A stretch of 64,000 nucleotides of DNA from Microbispora sp. H11081 (GTDB lineage: Bacteria > Actinomycetota > Actinomycetes > Streptosporangiales > Streptosporangiaceae). A program made the translations under genes and the position numbers. Shown piece after piece: positions 32,987 through 45,301 of this stretch; the stretch's first letter is position 1, and each line of letters begins with the position of its first letter. Under the pieces are notes generated by a model. The model worked only from the letters and a program-made list of their open reading frames with translations. It was not told where the DNA came from and made no database searches. The stretch spans positions 1-64,000 of the forward strand of contig NZ_JABBWV010000013.1 of assembly GCF_012999535.1 (NCBI RefSeq), written 5' to 3'.

Positions 32987-34330
32987 GTGGGCAGGACCGG
33001 GGACGAGGAGGTGGAACGCGCTCTCGCCGAGCTGGCCCGGCGCAGCCCGGAGGAGGCCGGTCGGGCGCGGATCGCGTTCGATTCGCTGACCTTCGGGGAA
33101 GGAGTCGAGGCCGTCACCCTGTACGGGCTCCAGCACTGGTTGTGGTACCTGCTGCCCGCCAAGGGGTGGGCCGGCCTGGCGGAACAGCAGCGGCTCGCCG
33201 CCGCGCTCGGTGCGTTGTTCGACCTGCTGGAGATGCCCCGGTACGCCGCCGTCTGCGCCTCCGAGACCACCGTGCGGGTCCTGACCGCCTGGCACCAGGG
33301 CCGCGACGCCGGGTTGAAGGCGTTCGAGAAGGCCATGAACGCCTCCGGGGTGCAGCCGCCCGACGTCCAAGGAGTCCTGACCTGGGGACGGGTGATGGGC
33401 CTCCACGAGAACGAGGCCTTCCTGACGACAGCCGTCCGTCTGGAGATGGCGATGGCCGCGGGCGAGTTCGCTCCTGGAACCCGCGGGTGGCGCGCAGCCG
33501 CGGAACGCGTCACCGCCGAACTCCTCACCTCTACTCGGGCCGCGGGCGAGCGGAGCCGGCTGGAGGACATCCACACAGAACGGATGGAATTGTGGGCCTC
33601 CTCGCATGGCGCGGCCCGCGCCCGCCTCACGAAGAAGATCGTCCCGATGATCCTGCCACCGGTGGCGGTTCCCGAGGACGCGGAGGCACGGCTGGCGCCG
33701 GTCCGCTGGCTGCTGACCCTCGCGGCCACCGACGGCGGCGTCCCGCTGACCGCCAACCACACCCTCGCGAGGGCCGTCGTCGCGGAGGGCTGCCGCCGCT
33801 TCGACTGGCTCACGCTGACCGGAAGACCGCGCTCGGAATCCGACATCCCCGAAGCCTGGACGTTGCGAGAGCTCGTCCGGCAACTCGGGGCCGTACGGCG
33901 CAGCAAGCGCAGCCTGGTCCTCACCCCGGAGGGCAAACGCCTGGCCGGAGCCGATACGGCCACACTGTGGCCGGCCGTGACAGCCGCCCTGATCCCATCT
34001 GATCCCGCCGAGTGCGCAGCGGCGGAGGTCGTCTTGATGCTGCACCTCTCCGAGGCTCCCACCGGCTATTTCGACCGGTGCGCCGCCGTCGCCGACGCCA
34101 TGGCCGGTGAGGGCTGGCACTCCCCCGCCACCGGAACTCCCATCGCCTCGGACGCCGTCGGATGGCTCATGGGCGCGATCCACCGCCGTCTGGACCTGCT
34201 CGGCATGATGCACCGGCGCCGCGGCCCGGACGACCCCGGCGACCGCCTCACCGACACCGGTCGCGCCGCCGCGCGGGCGGCGCTGCGGGCCCGCGCCCTG
34301 CGGCCTCGCACCGATGCCGGGACCGGGTAG
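32987..34330 (+). CDS. Protein of unknown function
   Basis: A 447-residue, soluble, helix-rich protein starting at GTG with GGAGG 5 bases upstream. No membrane segment or signal peptide is seen. Features include YGLQHWLWYLLPAKGWAG near residue 40, an acidic/basic helical middle, and a C-terminal Arg-rich helix. It is expressed toward dnaE with about 110 bases between them. I do not recognise a family; the clean ribosome-binding site and codon use make it a real gene. Confidence 0.65.
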   Translation: MGRTGDEEVERALAELARRSPEEAGRARIAFDSLTFGEGVEAVTLYGLQHWLWYLLPAKGWAGLAEQQRLAAALGALFDLLEMPRYAAVCASETTVRVLTAWHQGRDAGLKAFEKAMNASGVQPPDVQGVLTWGRVMGLHENEAFLTTAVRLEMAMAAGEFAPGTRGWRAAAERVTAELLTSTRAAGERSRLEDIHTERMELWASSHGAARARLTKKIVPMILPPVAVPEDAEARLAPVRWLLTLAATDGGVPLTANHTLARAVVAEGCRRFDWLTLTGRPRSESDIPEAWTLRELVRQLGAVRRSKRSLVLTPEGKRLAGADTATLWPAVTAALIPSDPAECAAAEVVLMLHLSEAPTGYFDRCAAVADAMAGEGWHSPATGTPIASDAVGWLMGAIHRRLDLLGMMHRRRGPDDPGDRLTDTGRAAARAALRARALRPRTDAGTG

Positions 34331-34443
34331 TGATCGGCCGAGGCCGGCGATCGGCCGGTTCCCGCCGGGCCACGACGGCGGCTTCCGGCTCTCGATAGAG
34401 TTGGGTCTCTGCCCGCCCGACCACGAAAGGCCAGAGATCACCA

Positions 34444-38028
<3,585 letters not shown>

Positions 38029-38036
38029 CCCGGCCT

Positions 38037-38062
38037 GGCTCGGCCCGGATCCGGGCCGAGCC
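38037..38062. terminator. Palindrome after dnaE
   Basis: A perfect 26-base GC palindrome centred on GGATCC, starting 8 bases after the dnaE stop. It has no T-tract, as is common for actinomycete terminators, and lies between convergent dnaE and the LysR-like gene. Confidence 0.55.
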
Positions 38063-38133
38063 GTGGCCCGGCGTCGTGACTCGGCGTCGCGGCTCAGCCT
38101 CGGCGGCTCGGAGTCGCGGCTCAGTGCCGCGTC

Positions 38134-38853
38134 TCAGCGGGACCGGCGGCCCTTCCCGCTCCGGCCGGTCCGCGCGCCCCGGCGCCCCGACCCGCCGGGG
38201 ACGGGACCGCGCGGCTGCTTCGGCGCCTTCGCCTTCGCCTCAGCGGGCGCGGGGGCACGGCCCCGCGAGCTGTTCGCCGTACGGCCGCGGACGATGCCGA
38301 TGAAGTCCTCCACCAGTTCGGTCGTCGCATTCTCCGGCCAGGCCAGCGCGACCTGCGACTGCGGCGTCTCCACGACCGGCCGGTAGGTCAGATCCCTCCG
38401 GTGGTGCAGGCGCGCCAGCGACTGCGGGACCAGCAGCAGCCCGGCTCCGGCCGCCACGAGCTGGATCGCCTCCGCCGTCGTCTCAGGACGGGCGGCGGCC
38501 GGCCGTCCCGGCAGGGTCGTCCAGTCAAGGGTGTCGTCCATCGGGCGCAGGATGTCGTCGTCGGCGAGATCGGCGACGGTCACCTCGTCGGCGGCGGCCA
38601 CCACGTGGTCCTTCGGCACCACGACCATGGTGGTCTCGACGTACAGAGGGATCACGCTGAGCCCTTCACGGTCCACGGGCAACCGTACGAACCCGGCGTC
38701 GGCGTCGCCGTCGCGCAGGACCCGCACCGCGTCGGCGGCGGCGACGGAGACCAGGGTGAGCGGCACGTCCGGCACGCGTTCTGCCCACACGCCGACCCAT
38801 TTGGCGGGCGTCACCCCGGGCACGTAGGCCAGCCGGAACTCCCTGTCGGTCAT
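38134..38853 (-). CDS. LysR-type substrate-binding domain protein without HTH
   Basis: A 239-residue protein that is a LysR-type effector-binding domain only. It begins REFRLAYVPGVTPAKWV and includes VVPKDHVVAAADEVTVADL and AGAGLLLVPQSLARL. The N-terminal DNA-binding helix-turn-helix that normally precedes this domain is absent, and no upstream frame supplies it. The C-terminus is a basic, Arg/Gly/Pro-rich tail of about 50 residues. A DUF5997 gene lies divergently next to it, a pair I have seen together in actinobacteria. The role may be ligand binding without DNA contact. Confidence 0.75.
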   Translation of the reverse strand: MTDREFRLAYVPGVTPAKWVGVWAERVPDVPLTLVSVAAADAVRVLRDGDADAGFVRLPVDREGLSVIPLYVETTMVVVPKDHVVAAADEVTVADLADDDILRPMDDTLDWTTLPGRPAAARPETTAEAIQLVAAGAGLLLVPQSLARLHHRRDLTYRPVVETPQSQVALAWPENATTELVEDFIGIVRGRTANSSRGRAPAPAEAKAKAPKQPRGPVPGGSGRRGARTGRSGKGRRSR

Positions 38854-38907
38854 CTGCCCAGGGTACCGATGTCAGGGGAGGCGGCTTCGCGCCATACCCT
38901 TGACCTT

Positions 38908-39273
38908 ATGACCAAGCTCAAGACCACTCAGACGATGAAGCCCGCGACCGCGGCCAAGAAGCTGGGTGTGCTCCTCTCGGCCACTCCCGCCGAGTTCCAG
39001 GAGGGAGTCGTCTCCAGGGATGAGCTGAACGCGCTGCAGGCCAACCCGCCGGCCTGGCTGGCCGACCTGCGGCGCAACGGGCCGCACCCCCGGCAGGTCG
39101 CCGCCGTCAAGCTGGGCATCTCCAACTCGGGCCTGGCCAGGGCGGGCATCACCGGGCCGCTCACCACCGCCGAGATCGACGCCATCAAGGCGGAGAACCC
39201 CGAGTGGCTGCAGCACGAGCGGTCGGTCCAGGCCGAGGTGCGCAAGGAAGCGCAGCGTCTCAAGCAGCGTTAG
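38908..39273 (+). CDS. DUF5997-family protein
   Basis: A 121-residue basic protein starting MTKLKTTQTMKPATAAKKLG. ATPAEFQEG, NPPAWLADLRRNGPHPR and a C-terminal EVRKEAQRLK segment match DUF5997 as I recall it. The family is confined to actinobacteria, and its function is not established. It is divergent from the LysR-like gene and shares its promoter region. A bidirectional terminator (39294-39325) follows. Confidence 0.78.
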   Translation: MTKLKTTQTMKPATAAKKLGVLLSATPAEFQEGVVSRDELNALQANPPAWLADLRRNGPHPRQVAAVKLGISNSGLARAGITGPLTTAEIDAIKAENPEWLQHERSVQAEVRKEAQRLKQR

Positions 39274-39293
39274 TTCCGGCCGCGTACACGCGT

Positions 39294-39325
39294 CCGGCCC
39301 GATCCCCGGATGGAGATCGGGCCGG
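39294..39325. terminator. Bidirectional terminator between DUF5997 and the catabolic cluster
   Basis: CCGGCCCGATC and GATCGGGCCGG form a perfect 11-bp inverted repeat with a 10-base loop, between the DUF5997 stop and the convergent CoA-ester lyase stop. Confidence 0.7.
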
Positions 39326-39364
39326 TGCGGCGGACGCCGTCCTCAAGGGGCGGCATGCCCTGGG

Positions 39365-40216
39365 TCAGCGCGCCCTGCCGACCACCTCGCGGGCCGTACG
39401 GGCGACCGCGGCGTCGATGAGCCTGCCCGCGGCGTCCAGCGCGACACCGCTGCCGCGCCGCTCCGCCTCGGCGAGGCGGTCGAGCACGTCGCGGGCCTCC
39501 GCCAGTTCGGCCGCGTCCGGGGTGAACACCTCGTTGATGACGGCGAGCTGGCGGGGGGAGATGGCCGTGCGCGCCCGGAAGCCCTGGCGCAGCAGGATCC
39601 GGGTGGTCTCCTGGAGCTGACCTGTGTCGCGCACCGCGGTGTCCACGGGCCCCACGGGGGCGAGGATGCCCGCCACCGCCGACGCGACGACGATCCTGGA
39701 CCTGATCGGCCACAGCTCCTCGCGGGCGGGGCCCGGCCGCAGGCCGAGCTCGCCGGCGAGGTCCGCCTCGCCGAGCCCGAGCCGTACGACCCGGGGAGCG
39801 GCCGCGACGTCCTCCGCCCGCGCGACGCCGAGGGCCGACTCGATCAGCGCGAGGACGGCGAACGTCCCGGCCCCGAGGCCGTGCGACGACTCCGCCCTGG
39901 TCAGCGCCGCGTCCGCCCTCGCCAGGATCGCGGGGTCGGCCTTGGGGACGACCACCCCCACCAGTCCTGGCACGGCGACCGCGGCCACGTCATCCTCGAC
40001 GGTCTCCGCGTTCACCCGCACCCAGAGCGCCGGCGCCACCTGCTCGGGGCCGGTGGAGACGACGAACTCAGCCGCCTGCTTTCTCGCCGTCTCCTTGCTC
40101 CCCGCGGCGACCGCGTCCTCAAGATCGAGGATCAGCGCGTCGGCCTCGCTCCCGCGGGATTTGGCCAGCTTGTCGCTCTGGTCCGCGGGAACGTACAGGT
40201 AGCTGCGAGGGGTCAC
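39365..40216 (-). CDS. CitE-like CoA-ester lyase (HpcH/HpaI family)
   Basis: A 283-residue lyase of the citrate lyase beta/malyl-CoA lyase type. Markers are RSYLYVPADQSDKL at the N-terminus, DALILDLEDAV (near 30-40, Mg and substrate binding) and LGLGEADLAGELG (near 145). Relatives split 3-hydroxyacyl-CoA esters such as malyl-CoA or citramalyl-CoA into acetyl-CoA and an oxoacid. It starts with GTG, overlapping the amidohydrolase stop by 4 bases. As the last gene of the operon, next to a CoA-transferase, it probably catalyses the final carbon-carbon cleavage of the pathway. Confidence 0.82.
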   Translation of the reverse strand: MTPRSYLYVPADQSDKLAKSRGSEADALILDLEDAVAAGSKETARKQAAEFVVSTGPEQVAPALWVRVNAETVEDDVAAVAVPGLVGVVVPKADPAILARADAALTRAESSHGLGAGTFAVLALIESALGVARAEDVAAAPRVVRLGLGEADLAGELGLRPGPAREELWPIRSRIVVASAVAGILAPVGPVDTAVRDTGQLQETTRILLRQGFRARTAISPRQLAVINEVFTPDAAELAEARDVLDRLAEAERRGSGVALDAAGRLIDAAVARTAREVVGRAR

Positions 40217-41682
40217 GAACGACCGCCGGGCCGGGCCACGTAGCGACCCTGCGGCTCGCCCACGACCTTGCCGTTCTCCAGCACCCGGTGACCGCGCAGG
40301 AAGGTGTCGACCACCTTGGCGGTGAGCTCGAAGCCCTCGAACGGCGTGTACTCCTGGGTCGACTCGGACTCCTCGGCGCGCACGGTCCAGGTGACGTCGG
40401 GGTCGACGAGGCAGAAGTCGGCGTCGAGGCCCTCGGCGATCGCGCCCTTGTTGCGCAGGCCGTACCGCTGGGCGGGGTTCCACGACAGCAGCTTGGCCAT
40501 GTCGCCGTAGGAGAGCCCGCGCCGCCGGCCCTCGGTGACCAGGCCGGGCAGCAGGTACTCGGCGCCGCCGAAGCCGGACTTGGCCAGGAAGACGTCGTCG
40601 CGCGGGTCACCGAACTTCTGCTCGTCACGGCAGCAGGCGTGGTCGCTGACCACCCAGTCGACCTTGCCGTCGAGCACGTGGGCCCACAGCGCCTCGACGT
40701 CCTCACGCGGGCGCAGCGGCGGGTTGACCTTGCCGCCGATGCCGCTGGCCGTGTCGATGTCGGCGAGCAGGTGGCCGATCGTCACCTCGCGGCGGAAGTC
40801 GACGTGCGGGAACGCGTCCGCCATCCGCAGCGCGGCGTCCATCGCCTTGGCCGACGACAGGTGCAGCAGGTTGATCGTGGGCAGGCCGGTCTCGTGCGCG
40901 AGGTAGGAGGCGATGCTGACGGCCAGGCCCTCCGAGTGCGGCGGGCGCGAGGCGCTGTAGGCCGCCAGGCCGGTGAGCTTGCCCTCCTCCTCCACCATCT
41001 TGGTGTAGGCGCTCATGATCTCGGCCGTCTCGCAGTGCAGCGACAGCGAGATCTCATCGGCCAGGTCGGGGAACTCCTCGCGGGCGGCCTGGATGCCGCG
41101 CATGACGAACTCGAAGTGCGCGTAGTCGTACCGCTCACCCTCGGGGATCATCAGGAACGAGTTCTGGTCGGCGGAACGGCCGTGCAGGCCGTGGCTGCCG
41201 TAGAACATGAACACCTTGAACGAGGTGACCCCGTGGTCGCGCACGAGCGACGGGATCTCCTCGATGTGCCGGCGCATCATCGGCGCGAGGTGGAAGGCGT
41301 AGTCGACGTACGAACGGCCGTCCGACGCCGCCAGGACCTCGGGGAAGACCTCGGCGTACTCGCCGCCCTTGTTGAGGTAGTACTGGCCGGTGCGCATGTA
41401 GGTCAGCGCGGAGGTCACACCGCCCTGGGCGCACGCCCGGCTCTCCGTCTCGGTGTCCACCGACAGCGGGTTGTAGATGCCCCAGTGCTGGTGGGCGTCC
41501 ACCACACCGGGGAAGGCGAGCTTGCCGCCGCCGTCCACGACGGTGCGCGCCTCGGCGGGGTCCAGGCCCTGCTCGACCCGGACGATCCGGCCGTCGAGGA
41601 CGCCGATGTCGGCGACTTCCGCCTCGGCCTTGTCGTGCCGGACGACCCGGACGTTGCTGACGATGAGGTCGTACTGTGCCAC
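40213..41682 (-). CDS. Dihydropyrimidinase/allantoinase-like amidohydrolase
   Basis: A 489-residue cyclic amidohydrolase. Metal-binding positions are visible: VDAHQHW (near residue 64), the carbamylated Lys in TSFKVFMF (near 153), LHCET (near 215), LHLSS (near 272) and the catalytic Asp in SDHAC (near 347). Enzymes of this family open hydantoins, dihydropyrimidines, allantoin or related cyclic amides. Its position between a PrpD and a CoA-ester lyase suggests it opens the ring of the cluster substrate. Sequence alone does not separate the sub-families. Confidence 0.85.
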   Translation of the reverse strand: MAQYDLIVSNVRVVRHDKAEAEVADIGVLDGRIVRVEQGLDPAEARTVVDGGGKLAFPGVVDAHQHWGIYNPLSVDTETESRACAQGGVTSALTYMRTGQYYLNKGGEYAEVFPEVLAASDGRSYVDYAFHLAPMMRRHIEEIPSLVRDHGVTSFKVFMFYGSHGLHGRSADQNSFLMIPEGERYDYAHFEFVMRGIQAAREEFPDLADEISLSLHCETAEIMSAYTKMVEEEGKLTGLAAYSASRPPHSEGLAVSIASYLAHETGLPTINLLHLSSAKAMDAALRMADAFPHVDFRREVTIGHLLADIDTASGIGGKVNPPLRPREDVEALWAHVLDGKVDWVVSDHACCRDEQKFGDPRDDVFLAKSGFGGAEYLLPGLVTEGRRRGLSYGDMAKLLSWNPAQRYGLRNKGAIAEGLDADFCLVDPDVTWTVRAEESESTQEYTPFEGFELTAKVVDTFLRGHRVLENGKVVGEPQGRYVARPGGRS

Positions 41683-41692
41683 TGCTGTCTCC

Positions 41693-43126
41693 TTAGCGCG
41701 CTTTCCCGTCGAGACGGGTGAGGGGGTGCAGCACGTCCGCCACCCCGGTGAGCTGATCGAGTCGCAGGACGAGGTCCTGCACGGTCCTGGCGGTCTCCTC
41801 CGGCAGCCGTCCCGCCACGTTCTCGGTGAACTTGCGGGACAGCTCCGCCTCGGACAGCGGCCTGCGCGGGCCTCCCCGGTTGGCCAGCATCTCTTCGGTC
41901 CACTCGCGGCCGTCGTCCGTACGGACCCGGACCACGGCGGGGAACTGGTAGGGGTAGATCGCGTCGCACCGCTCGTCGGGCACGACGTCGACCTTGGCCA
42001 TCAGCGCGCGGCGCGCGGGGTCCCTGGCCAGCTCGTCGGTGAAGTCGTCCAGTCCGACGCCGAGCCCGGACCCGCCGATCAGCCCCGCCACGACCGCGTA
42101 CGGCCCGCTGAACTGGGCCTGGTAGCCGGTCTCCGGCGCCCGCTTGGTCTCCAGCGGCTGGCCGATGGTGCGGATGACCGCGGACGGCACCCGCAGCTCG
42201 ATGTGCTCGATCCGGTCGATCGGCAGTCCTCGCGACCGCAGCGCCATGCCCGCGTCGATCGCCGTGTGGGTGAAGTGGTTCGCCGGGTAGGGCTTGAAGA
42301 AGATCCCCGGTACGGCCCACTCCTCGCCCAGCCCGTTCAGCACCTGGGACAGGTCGGTCTCACCACGCAGGAAGGCTTCAAAGAACCCGAAGCGCCCCTC
42401 CAGGACCGTGGGCGGACCGGTGAAGCCCCGCTGCACGAGGGCAGCGGCGGTCACGGCCGAGTGCGCGGCCCAGCCGCAGTGCAGCCGCTTGACCGTCCCT
42501 CCCGTGCGGTTCGCCTCGATGATGCCGGACGCGAAGGACGCGGTGACTCCCAGCGCGTTCCGCACGCCGTCCGCCCCGAGATCCATCAGCAGCGCCGCCG
42601 CGGCGGCCCCGCCCATCGCCCCGCAGATGGAGGTGGCGTGCTGCCCGTGCTCGAAGAACACCGAGTTGCCGAGCTCGCTGTCGTAGCCCGCCATGCCGAG
42701 GCGTACCGCGATCTCCAGTCCGACCGCGACCGCGGCGACGGTGTCGGCTCCCGACGCTCCGGACGCCTCCGCCGCGGCGAGCGCGGCGGGGACGACCGCG
42801 GCGCTGGGGTGCAGCACCGAGGGCAGGTGGGTGTCGTCGTAGTCGAGCGAGTGCGCGAGCACCCCGTTGACGAAGGCCGCCTGCGCGGCGGGCAGCTTCG
42901 TCTCGACGCCGACCGCGCTCGCCTCGGGGCGTCCGCCCTGGTCGGCCGCGTAGCCGGCGACCGCGTCGCTGGTCGGCAGCCGGTAGGCGGCGACGCACAG
43001 TCCCAGCACGTCGAGCACCCGGCGGCGCACGCTGTCTGCCACGTCCTCGGGCAGCGCGCCGGACAGGGTCTTGGCCGCGAAGACGGACAGCTCGGTCGCG
43101 AGGACCGGTTCGTTCGTGCCGCTCAT
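41693..43126 (-). CDS. MmgE/PrpD family protein (first copy)
   Basis: A 477-residue MmgE/PrpD protein. Family features include an LDYDDTHLPSVLHPSA segment (near residue 94), HATSICGAMGGAAAAA (near 160) and LHCGWAAHSA (near 220). Known members are 2-methylcitrate dehydratase, cis-aconitate decarboxylase and iminodisuccinate epimerase, all acting on polycarboxylates by proton abstraction. It overlaps the cyclase gene by 4 bases. A second, distinct copy is at 53541, so the pathway may use two such steps or two stereoisomers. Confidence 0.85.
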   Translation of the reverse strand: MSGTNEPVLATELSVFAAKTLSGALPEDVADSVRRRVLDVLGLCVAAYRLPTSDAVAGYAADQGGRPEASAVGVETKLPAAQAAFVNGVLAHSLDYDDTHLPSVLHPSAAVVPAALAAAEASGASGADTVAAVAVGLEIAVRLGMAGYDSELGNSVFFEHGQHATSICGAMGGAAAAALLMDLGADGVRNALGVTASFASGIIEANRTGGTVKRLHCGWAAHSAVTAAALVQRGFTGPPTVLEGRFGFFEAFLRGETDLSQVLNGLGEEWAVPGIFFKPYPANHFTHTAIDAGMALRSRGLPIDRIEHIELRVPSAVIRTIGQPLETKRAPETGYQAQFSGPYAVVAGLIGGSGLGVGLDDFTDELARDPARRALMAKVDVVPDERCDAIYPYQFPAVVRVRTDDGREWTEEMLANRGGPRRPLSEAELSRKFTENVAGRLPEETARTVQDLVLRLDQLTGVADVLHPLTRLDGKAR

Positions 43127-44013
43127 GCGCCGACCACCGCCAGCGGACGGACCGGGGAGCCGGTGGCCCCGAAGATGGGCAGCGGGGAGAGCACGAAGGC
43201 GAACTCGTGCACGCCGTCGGCAGCGAGCTCCTCGAGCGCCATCGTCTCGATGATGTAGACGCCCCGCTCGACCAGGAGCACCCGGTGCGCCGGCAGCACG
43301 CTGTGCCCGCTGCCGGGCTTCAGGCACTCGAACGCGATCGTGTCGGCGCCGGCCGCGTGCGCTCCGCGGTCGGCGAGCCAGGCCGCGCCGGCCTCGCCGA
43401 CACCCGGCACGCCCGAGTCGTTGCCGATGTAGACGCTCCTGTCGCCGCTGCCGAAGAAGCGCCCCCAGCCGCTGCGCACGAGAACCACGTCGCCCGCGCC
43501 GATCGGGGTGCCCTGCCGCTCGACGGCCGCCTCCAGATCCGCCGGGGTGATCTCGTAACCGGGTTCGCAGCCGACCGGCGTGCCAAGGGCCGCGGGGATG
43601 TCGAGCAGGACGCCGCGGCGCACCATCGGGGCGATCGTGTGCACCCCGAGCTCGGCGAAGCGGCCGCCCCGGCCCGCCTCGGCGGCGTCCGATCCGTCGA
43701 GCAGCCTGCCGTCGTGGGACACGTGCGCGAAGGCGTCGATGTGCGTCCCGACGTGCGTGCCCATGGTGATGATGTCGTTGGCCGCCGAGCCGCCGTCCGC
43801 CCGGACCATGTCGCCGTGCCTGCGGGGCAGGGCGTGCCAGAAGGCGGGATGGTTGGGGGACTGCGGCATCCCGATCGTCAGTGGCCGGCCCAGATCGTAG
43901 ATCCGGACCCCTTCGCTGACCGCCCGCAGCAGCAGGCCGGTGGTACTGGTGCCGCCCACGTCGCCTTGTTCCTCGTTCCTGGGTCGAATGCCGGAGATGC
44001 CGGCGCCTGTCAT
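43123..44013 (-). CDS. Cyclase-family hydrolase
   Basis: A 296-residue protein of the cyclase/kynurenine-formamidase fold. The signature HVGTHIDAFAHV (near residue 85) supplies metal-binding His and Asp. Members hydrolyse N-formylkynurenine, isatin or related amides and lactams. In this cluster it could cleave an amide produced by ring opening. The start at 44013 overlaps the CoA-transferase stop by 4 bases, and its stop overlaps the PrpD start, so it is fully coupled. Confidence 0.83.
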   Translation of the reverse strand: MTGAGISGIRPRNEEQGDVGGTSTTGLLLRAVSEGVRIYDLGRPLTIGMPQSPNHPAFWHALPRRHGDMVRADGGSAANDIITMGTHVGTHIDAFAHVSHDGRLLDGSDAAEAGRGGRFAELGVHTIAPMVRRGVLLDIPAALGTPVGCEPGYEITPADLEAAVERQGTPIGAGDVVLVRSGWGRFFGSGDRSVYIGNDSGVPGVGEAGAAWLADRGAHAAGADTIAFECLKPGSGHSVLPAHRVLLVERGVYIIETMALEELAADGVHEFAFVLSPLPIFGATGSPVRPLAVVGA

Positions 44014-45206
44014 GCGATCACCTGCTTGGATCGCAGCTCCGCCACCGTCTCGTCGTCGAGGCCGAGCTCGCCCAGCAGGATCTCGTCGGTGTCCGCGCCG
44101 AGCTCCCGGCCGGTGAAACGGATGCGTCCGGGAGCGCCGGTCATCCGCCACATCACGTTGTGCATGAGCACCGGGCCCAGCTCGTCGTCATCGACGTGCG
44201 TGAGCATCCCGGTGGCCCGCACGTGCGGGTCCTCCACGAGGTCGCGCGCGTTGTAGACGGGCGCCGCCGCCGCGCCCGCGCGCTCGAACTCCTGGATCAC
44301 CTCGTCGCGCGTGCGCGCGGCGATCCAGGAGCCCACGTAGGAGTCGAGGAGATCGGCGTGCTCCGCCCGCTGACGGCCCGAGGCGAACCACGGCTCCTCG
44401 ATGACCTCGGGGTGTCCCACCAGCGTCATCACCCGCTCCGCGATGCTCTGGGCGCTGGTGGAGATGGCGACCCAGCCGCCGTCGCCGCACTGGTAGGTGT
44501 TACGCGGGGCGTTGTTGGAGGAGCGGTTCCCCTGTCGCTTGCCCACGACGCCGAGCTGGTCGTACACGGTGGGGCCCGGCCCGACCGCCGTCGTGATCGG
44601 CTCCAGCAGGCTCATGTCGACGATCTCGCCGCGGCCGCTCTTCTCGCGGGCCCACAGCGCCATCATCGTCGCCGACGAGGCCGCGATCCCGCAGATGCTG
44701 TCCGCCAGGCCGAACGCCGGCAGCGTGGGAGGGCCGTCCGGCTGGCCGGTGAGGTGGGCGAACCCGCTCATCACCTCGGCCAGGGTGCCGAACCCGGGCC
44801 TCGCGGCGTACGGCCCCTGCTGGCCGAAGCCGGTGATCCGGACGATGACCAGCCGGGGGTTCACCTTGTGGAGGACGTCGGGTCCGAGGCCCCAGCGCTC
44901 CAGCGTGCCGGGCCGGAAGTTCTCCACGAGGACGTCGGCCGTCTCCGCCAGCCGCAGGAACACCTCGGCCCCTGCCGGGTCCGACAGGCTCAGGCCCACC
45001 ATCCGTTTGTTCCGGGAGATCTCCTTCCACCAGAGCGGGACGCCCTCCTTCGAGGGTCCGTGCCCCCGCATGCCGTCACCGTGGACCGGGTGCTCGATCT
45101 TGATGACGTCGGCACCCTGGTCTCCGAGGATCTGACAGCACAACGGTCCGGCGAGGATCGTGGACACGTCCAGCACCCTCAGCCCCGTCAGCGGCCCGTC
45201 TTCCAC
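44010..45206 (-). CDS. Class III CoA-transferase (CaiB/BaiF)
   Basis: A 398-residue family III CoA-transferase. GLRVLDVSTILAGPLCCQIL at the N-terminus and IKIEHP, VENFRPGTLERWGLG and PDGPPTLPAFGLAD segments are typical. The expected catalytic Asp lies in the LADS loop near residue 165. It would move CoA onto a carboxylate, preparing it for the CitE-like lyase. GTG start at 45206 has AGGAG 5 bases upstream. It is the first gene of the second transcript of the cluster, with its own promoter and operator at 45220-45280. Confidence 0.87.
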   Translation of the reverse strand: MEDGPLTGLRVLDVSTILAGPLCCQILGDQGADVIKIEHPVHGDGMRGHGPSKEGVPLWWKEISRNKRMVGLSLSDPAGAEVFLRLAETADVLVENFRPGTLERWGLGPDVLHKVNPRLVIVRITGFGQQGPYAARPGFGTLAEVMSGFAHLTGQPDGPPTLPAFGLADSICGIAASSATMMALWAREKSGRGEIVDMSLLEPITTAVGPGPTVYDQLGVVGKRQGNRSSNNAPRNTYQCGDGGWVAISTSAQSIAERVMTLVGHPEVIEEPWFASGRQRAEHADLLDSYVGSWIAARTRDEVIQEFERAGAAAAPVYNARDLVEDPHVRATGMLTHVDDDELGPVLMHNVMWRMTGAPGRIRFTGRELGADTDEILLGELGLDDETVAELRSKQVIA

Positions 45207-45219
45207 CTTGGCTCCTGTT

Positions 45220-45280
45220 GTTCCGCTATAGCGAACGCTGGTCCGCTCAGAGGTTATGGCAACGCTTCTAGTCCGGTCAA
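45220..45280 (-). promoter_or_regulatory. Promoter and IclR-type operator of the CoA-transferase operon
   Basis: On the minus strand, TTGACC (45275-45280) and CATAAC (45253-45258), 16 bases apart, form a probable promoter. Downstream of it lies the near-palindrome GTTCCGCTATAGCGAAC (45220-45236), with a perfect CGCTATAGCG core. A similar site lies at 59975-59991 behind a TTGACC promoter. Confidence 0.6.
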
Positions 45281-45301
45281 ACCCGTGTAAATCGGACCTG
45301 A

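Noticed and set aside
32030-34441. One 803-codon protein on the minus strand
   Set aside because: Only the C-terminal 250 residues are a hydrolase; the upstream part is antisense to the 447-residue gene.
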